From contig SLTF01000083.1 in NCBI GenBank assembly GCA_007130025.1, positions 1-13,195 on the forward strand: a DNA stretch of 13,195 nt, given 5' to 3'. Position numbers and translations under genes: made by a program. This document shows, piece by piece, positions 7,765 through 13,007 of this stretch. Position 1 is the stretch's first letter, and every line of letters starts with the position of its first letter. The notes beneath the pieces are model-generated. The model was not told where the DNA came from. It saw only the letters and a program-made list of their open reading frames with translations, and ran no database searches. This DNA comes from Spirochaetales bacterium. Lineage in GTDB: Bacteria > Spirochaetota > Spirochaetia > DSM-27196 > PWMO01.

Positions 7765-7769
7765 AAGAA

Positions 7770-7794
7770 CGCCCCGGCACATCACCCCGGGGCG
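7770..7794 (-). terminator. Terminator of the thioredoxin-like gene, convergent gap
   Basis: CGCCCCGG (7770-7777) and CCGGGGCG (7787-7794) form an 8-bp GC stem with a 9-nt loop. Read on the minus strand it is followed by TTCTTTTA, a usable terminator tail. On the plus strand there is no T run, so it ends the permease transcript less well. Confidence 0.7.
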
Positions 7795-7801
7795 GCTTCG
7801 C

Positions 7802-8047
7802 TCACTGAGCCTGGTACGCTTTGATGGTTTCCGCGATCTCGTCGGGCGTGAACACCTTGCCAAACTTCTGGACCGTTCCGTCGATCGCAAGTCCGGGGGT
7901 GCGCATTACGCCCATCTCGATGATCTGGTCCATATTGGTCACCTTCTCGAAGGTCGCCTCCACGCCGAGCATCTTAGCGGCCTCACGAGCGTTCTGCTCC
8001 AGGTTCTGGCAGTTCGGGCATCCGGAACCAAGAATTTGAATGTTCAT
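7802..8047 (-). CDS. Small thioredoxin-fold redox protein with CPNC motif
   Basis: Cytoplasmic 81-aa protein of the thioredoxin_3 family (redox-active disulfide protein 2 type). Seen: MNIQILGSGCPNCQNL with the CxxC pair Cys10/Cys13, an alternating helix/strand pattern, VMRTPGLAIDG with the cis-Pro position (Pro51) that faces the active site, and a final helix. The family length is 75-85 aa, so it is complete. Such proteins are often encoded beside COG0701 permeases and ArsR regulators; a role in reducing or passing on a thiol-bound metalloid is likely but unproven. The start ATG 8047 follows GAGGAG. Just upstream in the leader is a small hairpin, CGCTA/TAGCG (8061-8074). It has the same operator and promoter layout as the convergent permease, so the two are probably made together. 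Confidence 0.85.
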   Translation of the reverse strand: MNIQILGSGCPNCQNLEQNAREAAKMLGVEATFEKVTNMDQIIEMGVMRTPGLAIDGTVQKFGKVFTPDEIAETIKAYQAQ

Positions 8048-8083
8048 CGTACTCTCCTCACGCTACCGTTAGCGAATTGCATT

Positions 8084-8101
8084 ATTGGTCATTTAACCAA
8101 T
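8084..8101. promoter_or_regulatory. Operator 2 (thioredoxin-gene promoter), probable ArsR2 site
   Basis: Inverted repeat ATTGGT (8084-8089) / ACCAAT (8096-8101). Read on the minus strand the core is TTGGTTAAATGACCAA (8100-8085), identical to operator 1 except at the two central-right bases. It overlaps the -10 box. Confidence 0.7.
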
Positions 8102-8119
8102 TACGCCTACTCCTGTCAA
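8091..8119 (-). promoter_or_regulatory. Promoter of the thioredoxin-like gene
   Basis: Minus-strand TTGACA (8119-8114), a 17-bp spacer and TTAAAT (8096-8091). Transcription should begin near 8084, giving a leader of about 37 nt. Confidence 0.65.
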
Positions 8120-8154
8120 GAGAAACTACTCGTATTGGACGGTTGGGAACGAGC

Positions 8155-8184
8155 TTGACCGGTAGTAGGTTTCCTTGGCAAAAT
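8155..8184 (+). promoter_or_regulatory. arsR2 operon promoter
   Basis: TTGACC (8155-8160), an 18-bp spacer and CAAAAT (8179-8184). Transcription would start near 8191, close to ATG 8194 and about 24 nt before ATG 8215. Confidence 0.5.
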
Positions 8185-8190
8185 ACGCAA
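8175..8190. promoter_or_regulatory. Operator 3 (arsR2 promoter), weaker copy
   Basis: TTGGCAAAATACGCAA matches the TTGGTTAAATnnCCAA core at 11 of 14 defined positions. It sits at the same place relative to its -35 box (16 bp, against 14 and 15 bp at the other two), overlapping the -10. A weaker site suits an autoregulated repressor. Confidence 0.5.
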
Positions 8191-8214
8191 TAAATGGAGC
8201 CGTTGGAACACACA

Positions 8215-8556
8215 ATGATTGATGAGACTGATCGCCTTCGCGCCGAGGCGCGTGCCGAGATTCTGAAAGCACTCGCTCACCCTACCCGGGTCTACATCGT
8301 GGATCTGATCCAGAGAGAAGGTCCCCATTGCGTCTGTCAGTTGACGGAGCGGATTGGCGCAGATACCTCTACCGTATCCCGCCACCTCACGGTCCTCAAG
8401 AATGCGGGCGTTCTTCAGGACCGTAAAGAGGGCACGACCGTCTATTATTCTCTGGGGTGCGACTGCATCAACGACTTCATGACCGGTTTGGAGTCGCTTC
8501 TGCGCGCCCGGCACCTGCGCGACGCCCGCCGCTTTGAAGCGGTGATTCAGCGGTAG
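8215..8556 (+). CDS. ArsR-family repressor, second copy (CVC plus CDC type)
   Basis: Winged-helix repressor of 113 aa. Core ILKALAHPTRVYIVDLI (16-32), CVCQLTERIGADTSTVSRHLTVLKNAGVL (39-67) with the helix-turn-helix, and the wing TTVYYSL (74-80). There are two cysteine pairs, Cys39/Cys41 (CVC) and Cys82/Cys84 (CDC). The second pair is absent from arsR1, so the inducer site differs and may bind As(III), another soft metal or a thiol-reactive compound. The family with both pairs is often found beside COG0701 permeases and small thioredoxin-like proteins. ATG 8215 is preferred, with GGAA 6 nt before it; ATG 8194 would add seven residues but has no ribosome-binding site and lies at the expected transcription start. 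It ends 6 bp before the MFS gene. It probably controls all three TTGG..AAAT promoters nearby. Confidence 0.88.
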   Translation: MIDETDRLRAEARAEILKALAHPTRVYIVDLIQREGPHCVCQLTERIGADTSTVSRHLTVLKNAGVLQDRKEGTTVYYSLGCDCINDFMTGLESLLRARHLRDARRFEAVIQR

Positions 8557-8562
8557 ACTTCC

Positions 8563-9789
8563 GTGAGCACATTGTTCCACCCTTCCGCCGACGAACGCTT
8601 TGACGTTCGCCCGGCACTCCTGCTGGTGCTCGTTCTCTTCCTCAACCTGCTGCCGCGCGTGCTGCTCTCCCCGCTCCTCCTGGAGATCGAAGGCGCCTTC
8701 GATCTGTCGAGGGCCGAATCTTCAGGTCTGTTTCTCTTTGTCTCAGTTGGTTTCAGCATCACCATGCTGCTCTCGGGGTTTGTTGCCGAACGGCTCCACC
8801 ATCGCGGTACCATTGTGCTCTCGCTCAGCGTGGTGGGAGCTGCATCGGTGCTGCTTGCTGCCGCCCCGTCGGCATCCGTTCTGCGCATGCTGCTCTTTGT
8901 ACTGGGAATGGGCGCCGGGCTCTACGCGCCGTCGGGTATCGCCACGCTGACCGGCGCCGCCCACGCCCGCCACTGGGGCAAGGCACTGGCCCTGCATGAA
9001 GTCGGTCCGATTCTGGGCTTCTTCGCAGCGCCGGTCATCGCTGAAGCGGCAATCCAACTCGGGAGCTGGCGTCTGCTGTTCGCCGTAATCGGTATCGCCT
9101 GCTTTGCCATGGCGATCTTCTACCGCGGGTTCTCTCGTGGCGGCCGTTTCCCCGGCAGCCCACCCAATCTCCACCACATACGGTCCATTCTGGCACAGAG
9201 AACGTTCTGGGTGGTGGCCCTTCTCTTCATGCTGGCACTGGGGCTGGAGATTGGCGTCTTCGCCCTGCTTCCCACCTTCCTGATCGAGCGTCGAGCGATG
9301 ACTTCCACCGCGGCCAACTCGTTGGTCTCCGTCTCCCGGCTGACGGCGCTGCTGCTGGTCTTTAGCTCCGGCGTGCTCGCGGATCGGTTTGGCGCGAGGC
9401 GCCTGCTCACGACGGTCTGCCTGCTCGCCGGAGTTACCACGGCGCTGATCGGCATCTCTCGGGGCTCGATGCTGTATGCGGCCGTTTTGGTGCAACCGAT
9501 GCTGATTTCTGCCTTTTTTCCGGCGGCTCTCGTCCTCCTTTCCGGCATCGCCGCCCCCGAGTCCCGCAACGTGGTTATCTCTCTGGTGATTCCCATTTCG
9601 TATCTGTTTGGAGCGGGCGCCGCACCGCTGGGGATTGGCCTGCTGTCCGAGGCAGGGGCCTTCGGCGCGGGCTTTGTGATGCTGGGCGTACTGATGATGG
9701 CCTCCACGCTGTTGCTGCGCTTCCTTCCGAGGACGCCCGTTGACAACGGTGGCACCGACTCGCACAGTGGCCGTGGAGGTGCGATGTGA
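8563..9789 (+). CDS. MFS transporter in the ArsR2 operon
   Basis: Inner-membrane major facilitator of 408 aa with about twelve hydrophobic segments. The loop motif typical of MFS proteins occurs in both halves: GFVAERLHHRG (72-82) and GVLADRFGARR (270-280). A central hydrophilic stretch (190-210) links the two six-helix bundles, and a Gly/Ser-rich tail ends the protein. Translation starts at GTG 8563, 6 bp after the arsR2 stop, with no clear ribosome-binding site, so it probably depends on ribosomes finishing arsR2. Placement behind a metalloid-type repressor suggests export of an ArsR2 inducer or a conjugate of it. No sequence feature ties it to a named subfamily such as ArsJ, so the substrate is unknown. 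Confidence 0.85.
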   Translation: MSTLFHPSADERFDVRPALLLVLVLFLNLLPRVLLSPLLLEIEGAFDLSRAESSGLFLFVSVGFSITMLLSGFVAERLHHRGTIVLSLSVVGAASVLLAAAPSASVLRMLLFVLGMGAGLYAPSGIATLTGAAHARHWGKALALHEVGPILGFFAAPVIAEAAIQLGSWRLLFAVIGIACFAMAIFYRGFSRGGRFPGSPPNLHHIRSILAQRTFWVVALLFMLALGLEIGVFALLPTFLIERRAMTSTAANSLVSVSRLTALLLVFSSGVLADRFGARRLLTTVCLLAGVTTALIGISRGSMLYAAVLVQPMLISAFFPAALVLLSGIAAPESRNVVISLVIPISYLFGAGAAPLGIGLLSEAGAFGAGFVMLGVLMMASTLLLRFLPRTPVDNGGTDSHSGRGGAM

Positions 9790-9989
9790 CCACAAAGACC
9801 AAATGGCTTGTCTACGCCATCGGCGGACTGATTCTGATTGGCGCGGGCGTCAGCATCGTGGGGGAAGCGATCGTCAGAAAGGCGGCCGCCGACCCATGGT
9901 TCTGGATCGGGACCGCCGGCCTGGTTGTGTTGAATGCAGGGGTCAGCGTCTTCGGACAGGCAGTGGTATTCCGCTCCCGACTGACGTGA
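9786..9989 (+). CDS. 67-aa membrane protein made of two repeated transmembrane helices
   Basis: Small hydrophobic protein of no recognised family. It starts at GTG 9786, overlapping the MFS stop as GTGA, with a strong GGAGG (9775-9779) 6 nt upstream; this supports it as a real gene. Two membrane helices (about 8-30 and 38-62) are joined by a short RKAAADP loop. The helices are copies of each other: residues 14-32 GLILIGAGVSIVGEAIVRK and 45-63 GLVVLNAGVSVFGQAVVFR share 9 of 19 positions, including AGVS, G and A, with most others conservative. The acidic Glu27 in the first copy is Gln58 in the second. It may be an accessory subunit of the MFS pump or a separate small transporter; this is inference from position. 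Confidence 0.75.
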   Translation: MTTKTKWLVYAIGGLILIGAGVSIVGEAIVRKAAADPWFWIGTAGLVVLNAGVSVFGQAVVFRSRLT

Positions 9990-10017
9990 TGGAGGGGCGC
10001 GGATACCTCGGTCAGTC
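9979..10017. terminator. Imperfect hairpin between convergent genes
   Basis: GACTGAC (9979-9985) pairs with GTCAGTC (10011-10017), with inner GAGG (9992-9995) and CCTC (10006-10009). It spans the 22-bp gap between the convergent stops. There is no T run, so termination strength is doubtful. Confidence 0.35.
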
Positions 10018-10896
10018 CACAGCAACGACCGCGATGCCCAGATCGCGTAACTGGTACCGGTTGTCGCTTCCACCGCGGTGGGTGAGTTCGATCCGGTTGA
10101 AACTGCCGGAATTTGTCTGACCGTCTTCGGCGTCGAACACGACAGTATTGGTCCACGCGCCGATCGCCCCCGCACCTGGGTACACGCCCAACACGGTGAC
10201 CTCGGACTCAGTGATCCGAACAGTGATTCGCAACCACGGCGCTGAGCCGCCGTTGACAATCAGATTTCCCGGACTGGTTTGCAGCGCCTTACGGCGCTGT
10301 GCCCCGAGACTGGGCGCATTCACGCGGGCGTTTTGCAGACTGCGATCGCTCGCTCCGGTGACCGGTGCAAACTCAATGCCCAATGTCGTGGACATTTCCA
10401 AACGGGCGGCGCTGCCGTTATCGTGCAGAAGCGCTACTCCCATGCGGTTGTTCTCGGGCCGTGACACATCGCTTACCGCCCGGAAATCAAACGAGATTTC
10501 GGTTACAAAACCCGGTTCCGCGAGAACGCTTTGCACGGCAAACCGGGGAGACACCGCGCTGGCCCATTCTGTTCCCCCCGCTTCCAGAACTACCCCGTTA
10601 TCGAAATCATCGATCAAGCGAAACGCCGACGTTGTGCCGAAAAAACCCAGCGCGTCGATCGTCACGCCGGAATCGGCGTTCAGTTCGTCGATAGCCCCAG
10701 AGAAATCGAGCACCGAGCCGACAGTCACGCTCTCTGAGGGATCCGGATCCGTTGATGCACCGCCTCCGCTGGAGCGGTCACGCGTCGAACTCCCAAAGGG
10801 GTTCGCACAAAACGAGAGCGAAAGAATAACGATCATCACCGCGACGACGCGGAGCGTGTTGATCGAGGTACTCACTGTTCTTGCATTGTTTTTCAT
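10012..10896 (-). CDS. Secreted lipoprotein of unknown function
   Basis: 294 aa, family not recognised. The N-terminus has Lys, Arg and a hydrophobic stretch ending LSLSFC, with the lipid-modified Cys at 30. Phe just before the Cys is unusual for enteric lipoboxes but tolerated in spirochaetes. A Ser/Gly/Asp/Pro linker (36-57) leads to a domain from about 58 to 294 with alternating short strands, such as VTEISFDFRAV, WLRITVRITESEVTVLGVY and NRIELTHRG, suggesting a beta-sandwich, possibly of the concanavalin A-like type. That fold call is weak. It is expected to be anchored to a membrane and exposed to the periplasm or surface. Its start ATG 10896 has GAGAAG and AAGGATG just upstream. It lies 249 bp downstream of the dehydrogenase gene on the same strand and may have its own promoter. 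Confidence 0.75.
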   Translation of the reverse strand: MKNNARTVSTSINTLRVVAVMIVILSLSFCANPFGSSTRDRSSGGGASTDPDPSESVTVGSVLDFSGAIDELNADSGVTIDALGFFGTTSAFRLIDDFDNGVVLEAGGTEWASAVSPRFAVQSVLAEPGFVTEISFDFRAVSDVSRPENNRMGVALLHDNGSAARLEMSTTLGIEFAPVTGASDRSLQNARVNAPSLGAQRRKALQTSPGNLIVNGGSAPWLRITVRITESEVTVLGVYPGAGAIGAWTNTVVFDAEDGQTNSGSFNRIELTHRGGSDNRYQLRDLGIAVVAVD

Positions 10897-10907
10897 CTTC
10901 TCACATC

Positions 10908-10924
10908 CTTATTCGTTCAATAAG
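10908..10924 (-). promoter_or_regulatory. Short hairpin at the lipoprotein ribosome-binding site
   Basis: CTTATT (10908-10913) and AATAAG (10919-10924) form a 6-bp inverted repeat with a 5-nt loop 11 bp before the start codon. On the minus strand the hairpin includes the first bases of the AAGGATG segment, so it could limit ribosome access. It may also be an operator. Confidence 0.3.
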
Positions 10925-11059
10925 CAATTACCATACCAAGAGTGGAGCCAAGACGCCATTCTTCGCGTAAGCCGAATAAAGCGTTGCAAAGGTGAGGGTT
11001 ACGTGACCCGGCGGGATCACCGGTCGTGCATCAGTGATTAAGAAATCTCGGTGGGTAAT

Positions 11060-11110
11060 GCATATTCGTATGCAGAACGCATGGATCATGCATTCTGCAT
11101 ACCCGTATGC
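11060..11110. repeat. Array of three palindromes between dehydrogenase and lipoprotein genes
   Basis: Three palindromes lie in a row: GCATATTCGTATGC (11060-11073), GCATGGATCATGC (11079-11091) and GCATACCCGTATGC (11097-11110). The outer two share GCATAnnCGTATGC and are 37 bp apart. The whole 51 bp also forms one long inverted repeat, 24-nt arms (11060-11083 with 11087-11110) matching at 20 positions with a GAT loop. The rest of the 249-bp gap (10897-11145) shows no gene; a weak GGTGA/TCACC inverted repeat lies at 10991-11021. The array may be a multi-site operator, an mRNA-end hairpin for the dehydrogenase transcript or a dispersed extragenic repeat. Confidence 0.7.
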
Positions 11111-11145
11111 TCGGTCTCAGCTCGCCGTGAGGCTGCGGAAAGGAC

Positions 11146-12318
11146 TCAGCCCTGCACGGGAAACGGCGTCCACTTCTGCGTGCTCTTTCCGCTGGCGATC
11201 ACGGTTTCGATGAACCGTACGCCGCGCACTCCGTCCGCGATGGTTGGGTAGTCGAGATCGTCCGAGCCGACGGCGTGACCGCCCTCGACCGCGTGGATCG
11301 CGAGTGCGGCACCCTTGTAGACGTTGGCGAAGGCTTCCAGAAAGCCGCCGGGGTGCCCGGGAGGGATGGTGCCGGCGTTGCGGGCCGCTTCACACAGGTA
11401 GCCGTTGGCGCGCTTGAGAATCTGCTCCGGTTGTCCGAGCTGCTTGAACGAAAGATAGTTGGGATCTTCCTGATGCCACGTCAGGCTCCCCTTCTCACCG
11501 TAGATCCGCAGCCGAAAGGCGTTCTCTTCGCCCGCACAGATCTGGGATGCAAGCATGACGCCCCTGGCACCGCCACGATAGCGCACCAGAATGCTCGCGT
11601 CATCGTCAAGCGCACGCCCGGGGACCATCGCCGAGACGTCGGCGCAGAGCTCTGCGATCTCCAGCCCCGTGATGGTTGAGACCAGGTTTTCGGCGTGAGA
11701 GCCGATGTCTCCCACAGCACCCGCGATTCCCGACCGCGCGGGATCGGTACGCCATTCGGCCTGTTTGGCACCCTGCTCTTCGAGTTTGGTGGAAAGCCAG
11801 TCCTGGTTGTACTCAACAATGACCTTACGGATGGTGCCAATTGCGCCGGAGCGAACCATGTGCCGCGCCTGCTTCACCATGGGATAGCCGGTGTAGTTGT
11901 ACGTTACCGCAAAGACGGTGCCTGCTTTTTCGACCAGGGACGCGAGCTCGTCGGCCTGAGCGGACGTATGAACCAGCGGCTTGTCGCAGATCACGTGAAA
12001 GCCGGCTTCCACGAACGCCTTCGCTACCGGAAAATGCAGATGGTTGGGTGTAACGATGGACACCGCATCAATCCGCTCATCCTGCGGCAGGCGCAACTCA
12101 CCCTCCAACATCTCCTGCCAGCTGCCGTAGTTGCGCGCATCGGGAAGGCCCAGATCGCGACCGGACGCCTTCGCCTTCTCAGGCGTCGATGAAAGCGCTC
12201 CCGCAGAGAGCTCGTACCAACCTTCAATCCACGACGCGTGCCGATGAACCGAACCGATGAAGGCATCTCTGCCTCCACCGACCATTCCCAGCCTGAGACG
12301 GCGAACCGGTGTAGCCAT
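11146..12318 (-). CDS. Gfo/Idh/MocA-family NAD(P)-dependent dehydrogenase
   Basis: Cytoplasmic oxidoreductase of 390 aa acting on a sugar, cyclitol or sugar derivative. The N-terminal Rossmann domain (1-135) has the dinucleotide loop GMVGGGRDAFIG (11-22), IDAVSIVTPNHLHFPVA (83-99) and CDKPL (111-115), in which the usual EKP motif carries Asp with the catalytic Lys113. The C-terminal alpha/beta domain contains GDIGSHAENL (203-212) with Asp204 and His208 in the family's catalytic positions, and ends with a GHPGGFLEAFANVYKG block (321-336) seen in a subgroup with homologues in many saccharide-degrading bacteria. AGGAG precedes ATG 12318. It begins 8 bp after the outer-membrane protein stop, so the two are co-transcribed. 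The substrate is not evident; a link to the sugar importer elsewhere in the window is only suggestive. Confidence 0.9.
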   Translation of the reverse strand: MATPVRRLRLGMVGGGRDAFIGSVHRHASWIEGWYELSAGALSSTPEKAKASGRDLGLPDARNYGSWQEMLEGELRLPQDERIDAVSIVTPNHLHFPVAKAFVEAGFHVICDKPLVHTSAQADELASLVEKAGTVFAVTYNYTGYPMVKQARHMVRSGAIGTIRKVIVEYNQDWLSTKLEEQGAKQAEWRTDPARSGIAGAVGDIGSHAENLVSTITGLEIAELCADVSAMVPGRALDDDASILVRYRGGARGVMLASQICAGEENAFRLRIYGEKGSLTWHQEDPNYLSFKQLGQPEQILKRANGYLCEAARNAGTIPPGHPGGFLEAFANVYKGAALAIHAVEGGHAVGSDDLDYPTIADGVRGVRFIETVIASGKSTQKWTPFPVQG

Positions 12319-12326
12319 GGGTACTC

Positions 12327-12845
12327 CTAGAACCTGCCGCTGGTGCTGCCGGAGAGAACGATGCCGATCAGGAACTCGTTCTCACGATCCCCGCCCACCA
12401 CTTCGTACAGGATGTACTTGGAGTTGACGCCGATGCGCCACGAGTCACCCGCCAGATCCGCGCCCGCTTCGGCGAATGGAGCGTGCTGCCCCTTACTGGT
12501 GAAGCGATACCCACCACCGCCCTTCAGTGAAAGACCGGTCTGCTCACCCACGGGCCACCGCCGGCCAAAGAGTGCCGAGGTATCCAGACCGTAGAAGTCA
12601 TCTCCGGATCCACCCCCGCGATAGAAGATGGAGTTTCGCCACGCCATCCACGGGGAAAAGTGGGTGTTCAGGGCGGCGTTTGCTTCAAAAAACGTGTCGT
12701 CCCCGTCGAAACCGGTGGAGCCACCGATATCGTACGAGAACCCCGGGTATCGATCAAACGACTCGAATGCGGCTGCGGTAACCGGAACCAGAAGTGTGGC
12801 CATCGCGAAGAGCGCGAATGTAGTCCAGAGTACTCGTCTGTTCAT
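12327..12845 (-). CDS. Small outer-membrane beta-barrel-like protein
   Basis: 172 aa. Start ATG 12845 is preferred over an ATG at 12872 because GGGAGGA sits directly before it and the signal peptide then begins MNRRVLWTTF and ends ATLLVPVTAAA, with likely cleavage near residue 26. The mature part alternates polar and aromatic residues in short Gly-rich strands (FSYDIGGSTGF, WRNSIFYRGGG, KGGGGYRFTS, WRIGVNSKYILYEVV, NEFLIGIVLSG) and ends in Phe after SGR. This pattern fits an eight-strand or similar barrel of the outer membrane; the terminal Phe is the usual BAM recognition feature. No named family is recognised. The dehydrogenase gene follows after 8 bp, an unusual partner for a barrel protein. 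Confidence 0.75.
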   Translation of the reverse strand: MNRRVLWTTFALFAMATLLVPVTAAAFESFDRYPGFSYDIGGSTGFDGDDTFFEANAALNTHFSPWMAWRNSIFYRGGGSGDDFYGLDTSALFGRRWPVGEQTGLSLKGGGGYRFTSKGQHAPFAEAGADLAGDSWRIGVNSKYILYEVVGGDRENEFLIGIVLSGSTSGRF

Positions 12846-12904
12846 GGTGTCCTCCCGAGTACAACCTATCACACCGATACGGGTTTACCAAGGCGCGAAG
12901 ACGG

Positions 12905-12950
12905 GGGCGTGAGGGATTGAACCCACGGCGGCCTTGACTCCCAGTTCCGA
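12905..12950 (-). pseudogene. Decayed tRNA-Ser-like 3' fragment
   Basis: On the minus strand this stretch reads as a long-variable-arm remnant (AAGGCCGCC) followed by CGTGGGTTCAATCCCTCACG, close to the T arm of bacterial tRNA-Ser (GUGGGUUCAAAUCCCAC) but with one base lost and one gained, so the stem pairs only with a bulge. CGCCCCCG follows where the acceptor strand would be, without CCA. The 5' half is missing: the DNA beyond about 12951 is AT-rich promoter sequence of the TetR gene. It may be a tRNA relic or the remains of an integration site; chance resemblance is possible. Confidence 0.3.
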
Positions 12951-12958
12951 AATCGATA

Positions 12959-12986
12959 TTGTTTTACTGACTATTAGTCATAAAAT
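12959..12986 (+). promoter_or_regulatory. Promoter of the tetR-family gene
   Basis: TTGTTT (12959-12964), a 16-bp spacer and TAAAAT (12981-12986), about 21 bp before ATG 13008, in an AT-rich pocket of otherwise GC-rich DNA. Confidence 0.6.
12968..12980. promoter_or_regulatory. Palindromic operator between -35 and -10 of tetR-family gene
   Basis: TGACTATTAGTCA is a perfect palindrome of 6-bp arms around a central T, filling most of the spacer between the two promoter boxes. Flanking TTTTA and TAAAAT extend the symmetry with a one-base offset. Position and form suggest autorepression by the TetR-family product. Confidence 0.65.
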
Positions 12987-13007
12987 TACCAACATTCAGG
13001 TTGAAAG

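Noticed and set aside
8194..8214. ATG 8194 as arsR2 start
   Set aside because: No ribosome-binding site, and the ATG lies at the predicted transcription start; ATG 8215 has GGAA at good spacing. A leaderless start is still possible.
10148..11041. A 297-codon plus-strand open frame opposite the lipoprotein
   Set aside because: No ribosome-binding site or recognisable domain; the minus-strand frame has a signal peptide, lipobox and coherent strand pattern.
12905..12990. An intact tRNA gene on the minus strand
   Set aside because: The T stem does not pair cleanly, no CCA is present and no D or anticodon arm can be found beyond 12951.
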